Shown: positions 1 through 8,664, numbered from the stretch's first letter. The stretch: 64,000 nucleotides of DNA from Photobacterium obscurum (GCF_026191635.1 NZ_JAKRRW010000022.1:1-64000); one strand, 5' to 3'. The notes: generated by a model from the letters alone, not told the origin. Numbers and translations: made by a program.

Positions 1-153
1 CCACTACAGATTAGCTTTGTGATCAGCGTTACCGTGCTCTGCGCCCCGCCCTAAATCATCCACGCCAATCCAGTCTTCAATGTCGATTGAGATAGTATTT
101 TGCTAGAAAACGCGCATAATCTTGCGATACAACACTCAAAGAAGAAATTACTT

Positions 154-546
154 ATGACTGATTTTCAATATTACTTTCATCAACTTCCTTGTTTTAACTG
201 TAAAAAAACCAAAGTAAGTACTGATCTTGGTTGGTTAACGGCTGCGATGAAAGATGATGTCCTAGCGCAAGTGGCTGCGATTATCGCGCAAGGCAACGTT
301 GAGCCAGATCTTTCGGTGAACGTGACTTGTACTAAAGACGAAGCGCGTGATTACTTATTGCTGAATTTCTACGGTTACTCAGAAGAAGAACTAGCGAATC
401 AAGTCGAAGCGGAAGATGAGCAAGAAGTTGCGGATGAAATAGCAGAGCTACTGGTAGAAGGTAACGATGCAGCAGTCTTTGAACACGAAATCGCACTACA
501 AAGTTGTACTGATTGCGACATTGGTGAAGAGTCAAACCAAGCGTAA
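154..546 (+). CDS. Hypothetical acidic protein with two CxxC pairs
   Basis: A 130-residue protein of unknown function. The ATG at 154 is chosen over an in-frame start 54 bases upstream because the stretch between them does not look like coding protein. CxxC pairs lie at residues 13-16 (PCFNCKK) and 118-121 (CTDC), near the two ends, which suggests a single metal site or redox pair closed by folding. The middle is strongly acidic, rich in Glu and Asp around residues 75-105, and there is no signal peptide or membrane segment. The ribosome binding site is weak. No family is recognised. A cytosolic zinc-binding protein is the simplest reading, but that is inference. Confidence 0.6.
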   Translation: MTDFQYYFHQLPCFNCKKTKVSTDLGWLTAAMKDDVLAQVAAIIAQGNVEPDLSVNVTCTKDEARDYLLLNFYGYSEEELANQVEAEDEQEVADEIAELLVEGNDAAVFEHEIALQSCTDCDIGEESNQA

Positions 547-686
547 TCATTAAACTTAAACATGTTCATCATACATAACATGATGTTCTATTTATTTAAG
601 GCGTTAGCAGAGTAGAGTTTGCTAAGCAACTCGAATGGCCCTGTAATCGGGCCATTCAATGAAATGACGTATTGAGAGTCATCATC

Positions 687-878
687 TTACTTAAACGTCG
701 CTTCGAGCTGCTGCTGTGCGACTTCCAGTTGTGTCAACAGTTGCGAAGCATCGCTGATTCTGTTGTTGGCGATGGCCTCACGGATTCTGGTCTGGTAGCT
801 TCTAACCTGGCTGATGCATTGCTGACGCGAAAATACATTTCTGAGACCACTTGCTTGATCCACTAGTACTTGAGCCAT
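687..878 (-). CDS. Small hypothetical protein, helical, 63 aa
   Basis: A 63-residue protein of unknown function. GAGG lies six bases before the ATG, which supports translation on this strand rather than the opposite one. The sequence has one Cys (residue 21), and its second half is rich in Gln, Leu and Ala with the look of an amphipathic helix (LLTQLEVAQQQLEATFK at the end). No signal peptide. About 25 bases downstream, at 634-656, an 8-bp inverted repeat (AATGGCCC...GGGCCATT) could act as a weak terminator but has no T run. No family recognised; probably cytosolic. Confidence 0.55.
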   Translation of the reverse strand: MAQVLVDQASGLRNVFSRQQCISQVRSYQTRIREAIANNRISDASQLLTQLEVAQQQLEATFK

Positions 879-1190
879 AGTAACCTCGCTGATTAACGTT
901 GATAAAGATGAATAGTGATAGCTGATTATGAATATAGTTAATCATTTTTTTAGGCGGGGAATTTCAGGGAAATGTCAAAACTGGCCGATTTCAATGAAAA
1001 AATGCAATATGCCAGTAGCATAAAGATGCATCTATCAAGGCGTGGTAATGTTTGCGCTGGGAGATATAGCTGAAACTAATACTGCGGGACAAAAATGAGC
1101 TAAACAGATTTAATTCATTTGTGGATGCCAACAGACAATCCATGTCCGTTGTTTTAGATACCGACTTTGGTATCGGCGCGATTTAAACGC
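879..1190. other. Intergenic region without recognised feature
   Basis: A 312-base gap between two minus-strand genes. It is AT-rich around 920-960 and must contain the promoter of the small gene ending at 687. I see no convincing ORF, RNA gene or strong hairpin. Confidence 0.4.
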
Positions 1191-1589
1191 TTATCGACGT
1201 CTAGCCGGGTGTTTACGTGATGATCTTGCTTTGTAGGCAGATGCGGCTTTAGCCTGAGAAAGCAGAATGGACTCAACCGTTAGCTCCATCGGTTCTCGTG
1301 GCACAATACCGACTGGGAACGTACGCTTGCGAGGGGGTAATTCACGCTCTTCTTCGGTAGGTTTTGGCATACGCTTGAAGCGCGATAAGTAAAACGCTTC
1401 TAACTTCTCACGGGCCCACTCTGTTTTGCGAAGAAACTTAAGGCTGCCTGCAATTGTCGGGTTGGTATGAAAACAATTGAAACGCATTGCTGTGTCGAGG
1501 ATCTCCCAGCCATAAAAATCGACCAGCTCGGTAAGTAGCGTTTCTAATTTAAGGCCGTGGAGTGGGTTGTTTTGCTGTTCTTCTAGCAT
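1191..1589 (-). CDS. VF530 family protein (DUF2132)
   Basis: A 132-residue protein. Residues 7-70 match the VF530/DUF2132 family, named after a Vibrio fischeri protein: NNPLHGLKLETLLTELVDFY, then GWEILDTAMRFNCFHTNPTI and a SLKFLRKTEWAREKLEAFYL-type helix. The family is small, all-helical and described as DNA-binding-like; its biological role is not established. The C-terminal 60 residues are an extension rich in Arg, Lys and Pro, ending in a very basic tail (SSRKHPARRR), which would suit nucleic acid contact. AGGAA sits eight bases before the ATG. Family assignment is firm; function is open. Confidence 0.85.
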   Translation of the reverse strand: MLEEQQNNPLHGLKLETLLTELVDFYGWEILDTAMRFNCFHTNPTIAGSLKFLRKTEWAREKLEAFYLSRFKRMPKPTEEERELPPRKRTFPVGIVPREPMELTVESILLSQAKAASAYKARSSRKHPARRR

Positions 1590-1896
1590 TGCTATTCCTA
1601 AAGTGGGTATCTACCTAAGTAGCTTGAAGTTACTAGGGTGTGTCCCCTGAGTATAGTGGCGGGATCAGCCCACATTATACTGCTTACAGATGTAATGAAT
1701 ACATTTTAATCCGCTTAGAGTGGGTGAATGAGAGAAATCACAGAAGTAATTTAACGCTTGCCTTTTGGGTGAAACACCGCCACTTAATCGATTGCTTGAG
1801 CAACTAAATGCTTAAAAGGGATATAGCGTTTGACGTTATGAATTTGGAGGTGCCTAATTGCCCTTCAACCTGTAAGTAAATGTTAATGAGACAATC
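1590..1896. other. Divergent intergenic region
   Basis: A 307-base region between the divergent VF530 gene and the nuclease gene, so it holds both promoters. An imperfect hairpin (AGTATAGTGGCGGG/CCCACATTATACT) lies at about 1654-1683 without a T run. No other feature seen. Confidence 0.35.
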
Positions 1897-2799
1897 GTGA
1901 ACAAAAAGAATCTAATCGCTTCAGTCGTTGCTGCGCTTGCTTTGGTGCCAAGTGTTGCTAATGCTTGGAATTACCAAGGCCATGTCACTGTTGCTGAAAT
2001 TGCTTATCAGAATTTAAATATAACAGCTCGCTCTGAAGTTGATGCGTTGGCACAGAAAGCCTACCTTTCTATGCCTGCCGATATTCAAAAGAAAATGGAT
2101 AGCTTCGAGGGCGCGAGCCAGTTTGCCAAGTTGGCGATGGTGCCGGATCTGATCCGCAAGGTTCCGGCTCAAGATGTATGGCAATCAATGGGGGAAGAGA
2201 TCCCGGCTTCACTGAACCAGTGGGATGAGAAAACAACAGGGGCCTGGCATTACATCAACCAGGCATACCCTGCGAGCAGTGCTTGTAACTTCGTCCATGT
2301 TCCTAACATCAAGCTAGTGGCTAACCGCCTTTTTGAAGATTTTAAACAAAACCCTCAAGCTGCCAGCATGATGTTCATGAGCCACGTTGCCGGTGATTCG
2401 CACCAGCCGATGCATTCTATTTCTCAGAGCCTAAGTGCCGATAAGTGTGTGACAGATCTTGGTGCCAATAAGCACACGCTTAATATTCCACAAAAAGATC
2501 TTCACCACCTGTGGGACAGTGGTATGGGCTTTCTTGATACCCCTTATAATGTTCATGATGTCGCGGCGCAGCTTCAACAAGCTTATCCTAAAGCGTCAAT
2601 GGAACTAGGTGAGACGGCAGATATCAACCAGTGGCTGAAAGAGAGCTACCAGCTGGCAGACTTCGGCTATAGCGTAGAAAAAGATACAACACCGTCTGAA
2701 GAGCACTTCCGCCAAGGCACTCAGTACGTTAAACAGCGTATGTCACAAGCGGGTTACCGTTTGGCTGATGAAATCAACCATGTATTCCCAGCCAAATAA
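1897..2799 (+). CDS. Secreted S1/P1 family nuclease
   Basis: A 300-residue zinc-dependent nuclease of the S1/P1 family, which cleaves single-stranded DNA and RNA and often has 3'-nucleotidase activity. A signal peptide (residues 1-23, ending SVANA) leaves Trp24 as mature N-terminus; in the family this Trp binds zinc through its backbone, and His29 falls exactly at mature position 6 as in P1. Further ligands fit WHYIN (about 117-121), the signature HVAGDSHQPMH (about 163-173) and HLWDSGM. The start is GTG; no in-frame ATG gives a signal peptide. It stands alone with a terminator behind it. Likely periplasmic or secreted, for scavenging nucleic acid phosphorus or nucleosides. Confidence 0.92.
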   Translation: MNKKNLIASVVAALALVPSVANAWNYQGHVTVAEIAYQNLNITARSEVDALAQKAYLSMPADIQKKMDSFEGASQFAKLAMVPDLIRKVPAQDVWQSMGEEIPASLNQWDEKTTGAWHYINQAYPASSACNFVHVPNIKLVANRLFEDFKQNPQAASMMFMSHVAGDSHQPMHSISQSLSADKCVTDLGANKHTLNIPQKDLHHLWDSGMGFLDTPYNVHDVAAQLQQAYPKASMELGETADINQWLKESYQLADFGYSVEKDTTPSEEHFRQGTQYVKQRMSQAGYRLADEINHVFPAK

Positions 2800-2844
2800 T
2801 CGCTAGTCAGCGATTTCGGGTGAAGTTAAGCCTGAAAGAAACAG

Positions 2845-2880
2845 AAAAGCCTGAGTCGGTTGGACCCAGGCTTTTTTATT
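2845..2880 (+). terminator. Intrinsic terminator after the S1/P1 nuclease
   Basis: Stem AAGCCTG/CAGGCTT with an internal loop, followed by TTTTTTATT, 46 bases after the nuclease stop. Confidence 0.8.
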
Positions 2881-3039
2881 TAAATGTATTGGCCAAAAGA
2901 ATGATTGAGTGCTGATATGTAAAGCTCCGTAAATTAATTTGAAGCTAAGTAAAGTCGCTTCTATCCCTTGCGGAAGGGAATATTATATCTCTCATAGGTT
3001 TTATGACTGATATAAATATTCTAACGAGAAGCAAGAGCG

Positions 3040-4353
3040 ATGTTGAAATTTACACTAATACTTGTATTGCTTTGGTCCCCAGCCTTATTGATAGGCTATG
3101 ATGAAATGGGTGACTTTTTCTTCTGGCGTCATCAACTTACGATGTTGTCCGGAATTATTGGCCTTGGATATATGAGCTTTGCTGTGCTAATTGCCGCAAG
3201 GTTTAGCTGGCTTGAGTCTAGGCTAAAGGGATTGGACAAAGGCTATGCGCTTCATAAAAAACTTGGAATTGGTGCGACGATATCTTTAGTTTTGCACTGG
3301 CTTTGTGTTCAAAGTGCCAAGTGGCTCGTGCAGGCAGGGTTGCTAGAAAAACCCTCTATAAACCGGCCTGCAATTGAAGGGATCAACTGGCATTTTGTTG
3401 CCAATGAAATCGGCGAGATCACCTTTTATGTATTTGTCCTCTTTAGTCTTTTTAGCTTGGTACAAGCGATTAGCTATAAGAAGTTTAAGTTCACCCATAA
3501 AATTGGTGGCTTGTTGGTGATTGCCGGTATTATTCATACGGTCTTACTGCTTGACTGGACTGTCCAATCGATACCGATGAATATTTCCATTTTTGTTATT
3601 TCTATTGTTGGTATCTGGTGTAGTTACTTGTCGCTAATCGGCAAGATCGGCGCGAGTAATAAATCAACGGGAAAGGTCGTATCGGTTGAGCGATTTAAAG
3701 CCGATGCTGAAAGTAATGTAGCAATTCGCGTTGGAATTAAATTAGATTCAGTTCTCCAATATAAAGAAGGTCAATTTGCCTATTTGAATTTTCATGATGG
3801 CGAAGCTCCGCATCCTTTTTCAATTCTTAATTACGATGATGAGACGAACCTCATTGAATTTGGTATCAAGGATTTAGGCGACTATACCCATAAAATGGTC
3901 AACTATTTATCGTTAGGCCAAAGTGTGACTGTTGAAGGTGGATACGGATACTTCCAAGTACCACAGCAAGCAATACAAGTTTGGGTTGGGGCTGGAATAG
4001 GTATTGTCCCGTTTATCTCCCGCTTGTACTGGCTTGAACGTAAAGCTCGTAAGGAAAATATTGAGTTAAAAAAGATCCATCTTTTCTACTGTGTCAGTTC
4101 TAGAAGTGAAGCTTTCTTTGAAAAAGAAATCATGGCTATTTTGCAACGTTTGGAATTTATTGATCTTGAAGTACTTGATGCTGAAAAAGGAGAGTTTTTG
4201 AGTGCGGAGCAAATATTAAGTACAACCAAGGGCCAAGAACTTGATGTTAGCTTTTGTGGACCAGAAGAGTTTGGCAATTTACTGAGTAAACATTTAGCCG
4301 CTGCGGGCTTAGGAAATGAGCATTTTCATAGAGAGATTTTCAAAATGCGCTAG
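3040..4353 (+). CDS. Ferric reductase-like transmembrane flavohaem protein
   Basis: A 437-residue member of the ferric reductase/NADPH oxidase superfamily. The first 210 residues form about six membrane helices with His pairs in two helices (HKKLGIGATISLVLH and HKIGGLLVIAGIIH, each spaced as for bis-haem ligation). A cytosolic ferredoxin-NADP reductase module follows: the FAD motif HPFSIL at about 265-270, the glycine-rich VGAGIGIVPF at about 317-326, and SFCGPEEFG near 405. It would pass electrons from NAD(P)H through FAD and haem across the membrane; the acceptor (ferric iron, oxygen or another) cannot be told from sequence. It is transcribed alone between two terminators. Confidence 0.85.
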   Translation: MLKFTLILVLLWSPALLIGYDEMGDFFFWRHQLTMLSGIIGLGYMSFAVLIAARFSWLESRLKGLDKGYALHKKLGIGATISLVLHWLCVQSAKWLVQAGLLEKPSINRPAIEGINWHFVANEIGEITFYVFVLFSLFSLVQAISYKKFKFTHKIGGLLVIAGIIHTVLLLDWTVQSIPMNISIFVISIVGIWCSYLSLIGKIGASNKSTGKVVSVERFKADAESNVAIRVGIKLDSVLQYKEGQFAYLNFHDGEAPHPFSILNYDDETNLIEFGIKDLGDYTHKMVNYLSLGQSVTVEGGYGYFQVPQQAIQVWVGAGIGIVPFISRLYWLERKARKENIELKKIHLFYCVSSRSEAFFEKEIMAILQRLEFIDLEVLDAEKGEFLSAEQILSTTKGQELDVSFCGPEEFGNLLSKHLAAAGLGNEHFHREIFKMR

Positions 4354-4398
4354 CGGCACTTCGAGTTCAATGGATTTTAACGGCGGGATATAATCAGA

Positions 4399-4436
4399 GC
4401 ACAGACATTCACCTTAGTGAGTGTCTGTGCGTTTTA
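4399..4436 (+). terminator. Strong terminator between convergent genes
   Basis: A 9-bp perfect stem GCACAGACA/TGTCTGTGC, extended by TTCAC/GTGAG, around a short loop and followed by GTTTTA. It lies between convergent genes and mainly serves the plus strand. Confidence 0.8.
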
Positions 4437-4452
4437 GTATACTTAAAGCGAT

Positions 4453-4899
4453 TTACGCCGAAGGCATTAGCAGTTGTCCTAGGTAGCGAACAACATGCGC
4501 GGCATCTTGGGCGGCACTGTTTACTTTGGCAATGATTTTCTGAGCACGTTCGTCATCACCTTGCAGGCTTGCCTTCACTTTTTCGTTCATGGCTTCGGCC
4601 ATTTCCAATTTCTGCTTGCAGTCATGAAACAGTGCAGAAAGGAACTGCATGTCTACTTCACCGCCCTCAGCAAACAACTTAGCCGCAATGCTATAAACCG
4701 TGTGGAACTTGGTTGCCATGTCTTTTTTGTCTGCTTGGCTCTCCCTTGCCCAGTCAGTAGCCCAGCCTTTGAAAATAACGGCGATCTGTGGATTTGGGGC
4801 GATGTTAACTTGCTGCATTGCGTGTTTGTCCTTGGGATTGTCTGGAAGGGGCATAGTAAAGTAGCGGGGAAGCGGTTTAAAGACATAATCATTTCTCAC
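4453..4899 (-). CDS. Hypothetical cytosolic protein
   Basis: Up to 148 residues, of unknown function. The longest frame begins at a GTG (4899) without a clear ribosome binding site; ATG codons at 4854 and 4818 are alternatives, and the last has AAGGA about ten bases upstream. The conserved-looking part starts with the QQVNIAPNPQIAVIFKGW segment. The rest is mostly helical and charged (MNEKVKASLQGDDERAQKII), with no signal peptide, membrane helix or known motif. The gene converges with the ferric reductase-like gene across a shared terminator. Confidence 0.6.
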   Translation of the reverse strand: MRNDYVFKPLPRYFTMPLPDNPKDKHAMQQVNIAPNPQIAVIFKGWATDWARESQADKKDMATKFHTVYSIAAKLFAEGGEVDMQFLSALFHDCKQKLEMAEAMNEKVKASLQGDDERAQKIIAKVNSAAQDAAHVVRYLGQLLMPSA

Positions 4900-5242
4900 T
4901 CCGTTGATTGGTTGAAAAATAAGCGCCTTACATCTTGAGGACCTATTAACGGTTGATGCCGTTAAGGCAGATAGATCGGATCTGGTGGAATGTTTTCAAA
5001 TATTTGGTTGATAGAAATGGGGAGGTGGTTGGCGTGGTTTTAAGCCGTATACTCCAGACTGACAATGCCATAATTGAAAATCCATTATGAGATCTTGGTT
5101 CAAAATCACCCTTTACTTGTTCCTAATCAAAAAAACAAACATCACACAAAATACTATTAAACAAATTGCATACTTGGTCGATATATTAAATATAAGAAAG
5201 ACGTAGCCGCCGTTTTTTAGACCGCAGGCCAGGAAGGTATGT
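4900..5242. other. Intergenic region without recognised feature
   Basis: A 343-base divergent gap, AT-rich around 5100-5200, holding promoters for both flanking genes. No ORF or hairpin stands out. Confidence 0.35.
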
Positions 5243-5863
5243 ATGGATAAGGTTGTTCGATTAACCAAAGGGATCGTATTTGGTATTGCCGTACTTTCAT
5301 CTTCAGTGAGCGCTAATCCGCTGGTGGGGAAAATGTACGACTATGAAGCGATAGGGGAGTCGTATTCTAAGCAGTTAAATCAAGTGTTGGCGTTTGAAGC
5401 GCGGTTAGAGGCGATTAAGAGTAATAAAATAGCGTTTCTGTCCGTTGAGCAAATGGGGAAAGTGAATGCGGCACTGACTAGAGTCCGCCATATCAAGCAT
5501 ATCCACAGCAATATCAGCAAAGATCGGTATTACGTGATGGGGCGAGAAATTGTCGACTCGTCATTAGGTAATAGCAATTGTACGCCGCGTAAGGTTTCAC
5601 TGGCGACCACTCAAACTATTCAACTTAACTGCAAAGGGCTCGGTTATGAAATTGATGGCGACAATCTCTTTTCGGAATATGAATATTCAGACTTCTTTCT
5701 GACTATTAAAAAAAGTGACGGCAAGGTAGTCATTAGCTCCTATGTCGATGGCAGGCTGACACATCTCGAAGAGCAAATTATGGTGATTGATGACGAGGTA
5801 TCCCGAGTTTATGCCCCAGTTCTACAAATGAACCAGCGAACTTTTACTACGCCCAAATCATGA
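5243..5863 (+). CDS. Hypothetical exported protein
   Basis: A 206-residue protein with a clear signal peptide: Lys/Arg start, hydrophobic core GIVFGIAVLSSS, cleavage after SVSA at residue 24. The mature part has a Cys pair (SNCTPRK and QLNCKGLGY, about 18 residues apart) that could form a disulfide, and mixed beta-rich sequence after it. AGGAAGG stands six bases before the ATG, so translation is well supported. No family is recognised. It is probably periplasmic. The small inverted-repeat element at 5866-5976 starts two bases after its stop codon. Confidence 0.7.
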   Translation: MDKVVRLTKGIVFGIAVLSSSVSANPLVGKMYDYEAIGESYSKQLNQVLAFEARLEAIKSNKIAFLSVEQMGKVNAALTRVRHIKHIHSNISKDRYYVMGREIVDSSLGNSNCTPRKVSLATTQTIQLNCKGLGYEIDGDNLFSEYEYSDFFLTIKKSDGKVVISSYVDGRLTHLEEQIMVIDDEVSRVYAPVLQMNQRTFTTPKS

Positions 5864-5865
5864 TA

Positions 5866-5976
5866 ATACCAATCTAAATAAATATCTGCTCACTCATCAT
5901 GGCTAAAATTATCAACAACAGTGTTGGCAATTTTTCCTTATGAAAAAGTAGACCACCTACTTATCCAGATTGGTAT
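5866..5976. repeat. MITE-like element with 10-bp terminal inverted repeats
   Basis: Perfect 10-bp inverted ends ATACCAATCT (5866-5875) and AGATTGGTAT (5967-5976) enclose 91 bases with no ORF. The outer ends continue partly matching (ATAA after the core on both arms). Size, inverted ends and intergenic position fit a miniature inverted-repeat element. No full second copy is in the window, so the assignment rests on structure alone. It begins right after the stop of the upstream gene and may act as its transcript end. Confidence 0.55.
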
Positions 5977-6101
5977 AAATGGCTATTAGTCCTTTATTTT
6001 GTTGGAATTTATTGATCTGAATAGCGTTTTTTATAAAACAATTTTGCAAGCTACCCTGTAACGGACTACTGTTATTATAACCAGTGTGTTAGGGGGTGCT
6101 T

Positions 6102-6401
6102 ATGATTCAAGTTAACTTCGACCTGGCAAAGCAAGCCTATGCAAAAGTGCTGAAGTATCCGTACGGCGGGGAAATAGAGCAGCATGAGTATATGGCACTT
6201 AGGGTATTTCGTTGGGATTTAAGCCGTGCTGGAATGCCAATTGATAAAGTGTTTGACCTCCGCTTAATCGCAGCAGGTTATCGTACTATTGCTACTCGTC
6301 CCGCGCGGGCCCACCGTCCACTTCCTGCGTGTGTCTTGGAGCAAATGAGCGATAGCTGGAAACGTGAGCATGGGTATGAAAAGGAGCTTGTTGACAGTTA
6401 G
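6102..6401 (+). CDS. Small hypothetical protein, 99 aa
   Basis: A 99-residue protein. The ATG at 6102 follows AGGGGGT with good spacing and is preferred to a GTG two codons upstream. The chain is compact and basic in its second half (YRTIATRPARAHRPLPACV), with no signal peptide or membrane helix. The wording around residues 25-55 (EIEQHEYMALRVFRWDLSRA, then GMPIDKVFDLRLIAAGYRTI) looks conserved-globular rather than random, but I do not recognise a family. Confidence 0.6.
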   Translation: MIQVNFDLAKQAYAKVLKYPYGGEIEQHEYMALRVFRWDLSRAGMPIDKVFDLRLIAAGYRTIATRPARAHRPLPACVLEQMSDSWKREHGYEKELVDS

Positions 6402-6457
6402 TTCGAGACTAATTAGCTGTGCTTGTAAGTAATGCTTAGCACATTGCCCTTATTCGA

Positions 6458-6486
6458 TTAAAAAGGGCTTTCAAAAGAAAGCCCGG
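6458..6486 (-). terminator. Terminator of the 5'-nucleotidase gene
   Basis: Perfect 8-bp stem GGGCTTTC/GAAAGCCC with a 4-base loop; on the minus strand it is followed by TTTTTAATC, about 35 bases past the nucleotidase stop. Confidence 0.85.
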
Positions 6487-6520
6487 TGGATATTGTTATG
6501 TCTTTGGGTGAATTAAAGAC

Positions 6521-8506
6521 TTACTGCGCACGCTTGAAAGTAACCACTTGGTAATCAAGCGGCGTTAATGCAGGTCGCTCATTGGCGATGTAGTCGATAA
6601 CAGACTGAGCATCGGTATTACAGCGGGTATTGGCCGCTTTACAGTTCGGTCCAGCAGACTCGTAACGAACCTTGTATTTACCACCAACTTCATCAATGTT
6701 CTTCACCTTAAAGCCCGTCAACTTGCCATCGACGTAGGCTAGGTCAACACGACCAGAGCTGTTCTTCTGCGCTTTGAATAGCGGTGTCCAGCCATCGTTA
6801 CCGGTTGCGTTGTAATTGTTAATAGCAACGTTATAGATTTTATTGTCTTCCAGTTTTGTCCATACTGGATTTTCATCAGTACCAGTCATTACTTCAACAT
6901 AGTCCAGATTACCGTTTTGGTTAGCAACGGTTTCAGTGTACTGGTAACGGATATGGCCACCATAAGGGAATTTGCCTGCGTGTGATCCTTCCGGAAGGGT
7001 TGCTGTAACAGCACCTTCAAGTAGTGCCTTGATATCGGCACCTTTCACTGGCAATACAGACATGAAGTTAGAGAATGGCAGCATCTCCAGAGAGACGTTA
7101 CCTTCACGGTATTCACCCGCTTCGATATTGGTGCGAATACCACCGGCACCGATCAGTGAGAAGTCGACTTTCATTCCGGTTACGTGTTGCACTTCATCGG
7201 TATTTGCCCAGTAGTACTGGCCAGCTGCGATAATTGCGGCAACGTCTGAACCATGCTTGTCAGTTCCTCGGTCGCCCGGGCGGCGCTCGTGATTGATCTC
7301 TTCTGCAACCTGAGCAATTACGTTGCCGTAGGCTTGGTCTACTGCTGGCTTGTACTTGCTGTCGATCAGGCCACGCATTGCTGCTTCTTCTTCGGTGATG
7401 GTGATGTTGTTTTCGCCATCGATAAACTCAACGACTTTGGCTGTGTCTGCCGCGTTGAATTTGCTTTCTGTTTCACGCGTCGGCGAGTGGTAGTACTCAT
7501 CGTTGCTCAGCAGGGTATTTAAGCCATTACAAGCGGTTACGTCACCGTTGGTATCGAAGCTTACTTCAAGCTGGCCGATCGCCTGTGCGTATTGGCCAGC
7601 CTGTACGACACATGTTTGGCTTAGGTCATTCGGGTTTTGTACCATTTGAGCGTAAATGCCGTTATGGTCGTGACCGATATTGGTGAAATCACCTAGCAGG
7701 GTATGCGAGTGGCCGCCAACAATAAGGTCGATACCGTTCACTTTAGATGCCACATCGACATCGACAGCGTTACCGATATGGGTCAGGGCAACAATGTTGT
7801 TGATGCCTTTATCTTTTAGCATATCGACAGTGGCCTGAGCCGATTCCACCATGTCGTGGAATTCAACTTTGCCGGTGTTCGGTGCAAGGTTTGGCATGTC
7901 GTCTAGCGCAATACCGAATACTGCAACGATATCTTTATCCTGAGGCAGGTTGTTAATATCTTCTACAACGGTTTTTTGGTTTCCGTCGAATGCGAAGACC
8001 ACAAACGGCTTCAGATTGGTCTGATCTTTTAGGTCGGCATCTTTGCTGGTGTCAATATTGGCAGCAACAACCGGGAAGTTGATGTCACCAATGAACTGAT
8101 TCAGCTTGGTGTTGTTCAAATCGAACTCGTGGTTGCCCAGTGCCATGGCATCTAGGCCCATTTTGCTCAGTAGCTCGGCATTCATTGCACCTTCATTAAG
8201 TTTGAAGTAGGCGCTGCCTTGCCATGCGTCACCACCATGCAGGAATAGGAAGCTGTTGTTTTGTGCTTTGGCGGCTTGTTTGTATTCTTCAGCCATAGTT
8301 TGTAGGCGAGGGAAGCCACCAAACTCGTTATAAACCAGCGTATCGTCGGTTTTGAAGCTGGATTTTACCGGGTCAAAATTGGAATGCGTGTCGTTGATAT
8401 GAGCAACGGTCAGCGTGAAGGCTTTTTCCGGTTGAGAAGTAGTTTGGGCGCAGCCAGCAAGAGCTAGCGTGACAGATAATGCGACTAGTGGCTTTGAAAA
8501 GGTCAT
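6521..8506 (-). CDS. Lipoprotein 5'-nucleotidase / UDP-sugar hydrolase-like metallophosphatase
   Basis: A 661-residue enzyme of the UshA/5'-nucleotidase family, which removes phosphate from extracellular nucleotides to give nucleosides for uptake. A lipoprotein signal ends in LAGC with Cys19 as lipid site, so it is anchored outside the inner membrane. The metallophosphoesterase part shows HINDTHSNFD (about 36-45), GNHEFDLNN, THIGNAVDVD and GGHSHTLLG. The C-terminal half is the substrate-binding 5'-nucleotidase domain (GAGGIRTNIEAGEYREGN, later NYNATGNDGW). At 661 residues it is longer than E. coli UshA (550). A PurR-like box and a leader terminator lie upstream. It may act together with the secreted nuclease at 1897 and NupC at 61472. 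Confidence 0.9.
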   Translation of the reverse strand: MTFSKPLVALSVTLALAGCAQTTSQPEKAFTLTVAHINDTHSNFDPVKSSFKTDDTLVYNEFGGFPRLQTMAEEYKQAAKAQNNSFLFLHGGDAWQGSAYFKLNEGAMNAELLSKMGLDAMALGNHEFDLNNTKLNQFIGDINFPVVAANIDTSKDADLKDQTNLKPFVVFAFDGNQKTVVEDINNLPQDKDIVAVFGIALDDMPNLAPNTGKVEFHDMVESAQATVDMLKDKGINNIVALTHIGNAVDVDVASKVNGIDLIVGGHSHTLLGDFTNIGHDHNGIYAQMVQNPNDLSQTCVVQAGQYAQAIGQLEVSFDTNGDVTACNGLNTLLSNDEYYHSPTRETESKFNAADTAKVVEFIDGENNITITEEEAAMRGLIDSKYKPAVDQAYGNVIAQVAEEINHERRPGDRGTDKHGSDVAAIIAAGQYYWANTDEVQHVTGMKVDFSLIGAGGIRTNIEAGEYREGNVSLEMLPFSNFMSVLPVKGADIKALLEGAVTATLPEGSHAGKFPYGGHIRYQYTETVANQNGNLDYVEVMTGTDENPVWTKLEDNKIYNVAINNYNATGNDGWTPLFKAQKNSSGRVDLAYVDGKLTGFKVKNIDEVGGKYKVRYESAGPNCKAANTRCNTDAQSVIDYIANERPALTPLDYQVVTFKRAQ

Positions 8507-8544
8507 TTAGCTACCTATTTATCATTCTAATGAGTGAAGCTCAG

Positions 8545-8572
8545 ATAAAAAAATGCCTCGCAGTAGCGAGGC
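8545..8572 (-). terminator. Leader terminator (attenuator candidate) before the 5'-nucleotidase
   Basis: Perfect 7-bp stem GCCTCGC/GCGAGGC with a 4-base loop. Read on the minus strand it is followed by ATTTTTTTATC, a full intrinsic terminator. It ends about 40 bases before the nucleotidase ATG. No minus-strand gene lies upstream, and the plus-strand reading lacks a T run, so its only evident target is the nucleotidase's own leader. A further stem ATATCC...GGATAT can form upstream in the leader. Confidence 0.65.
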
Positions 8573-8648
8573 GGTCGCACTATATCCAAGATTAAATGTA
8601 TGAGCAATCGAGAAAAATGAAAAGTCAGTGTGGATATTTAAACGATTA

Positions 8649-8664
8649 ACGCAAACGTTCTCCT
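8649..8664 (-). promoter_or_regulatory. PurR-like operator upstream of the 5'-nucleotidase
   Basis: The plus-strand sequence ACGCAAACGTTCTCCT matches the PurR operator core ACGCAAACGTTTNCNT except for one base. It lies about 145 bases before the nucleotidase start, over a plausible promoter (minus strand TTCAAA, 16 bases, TTAATC). Purine repression would fit a nucleotide-scavenging enzyme. The match is by eye against the E. coli consensus. Confidence 0.55.

Noticed and set aside
1-54. Tail of a gene on either strand
   Set aside because: A plus-strand frame ends at a TAA (52-54) and a protein-like minus-strand frame ends at 4-6, but the first cannot be extended and the second has an in-frame stop about 100 bases upstream and no good start. 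Neither can be supported.
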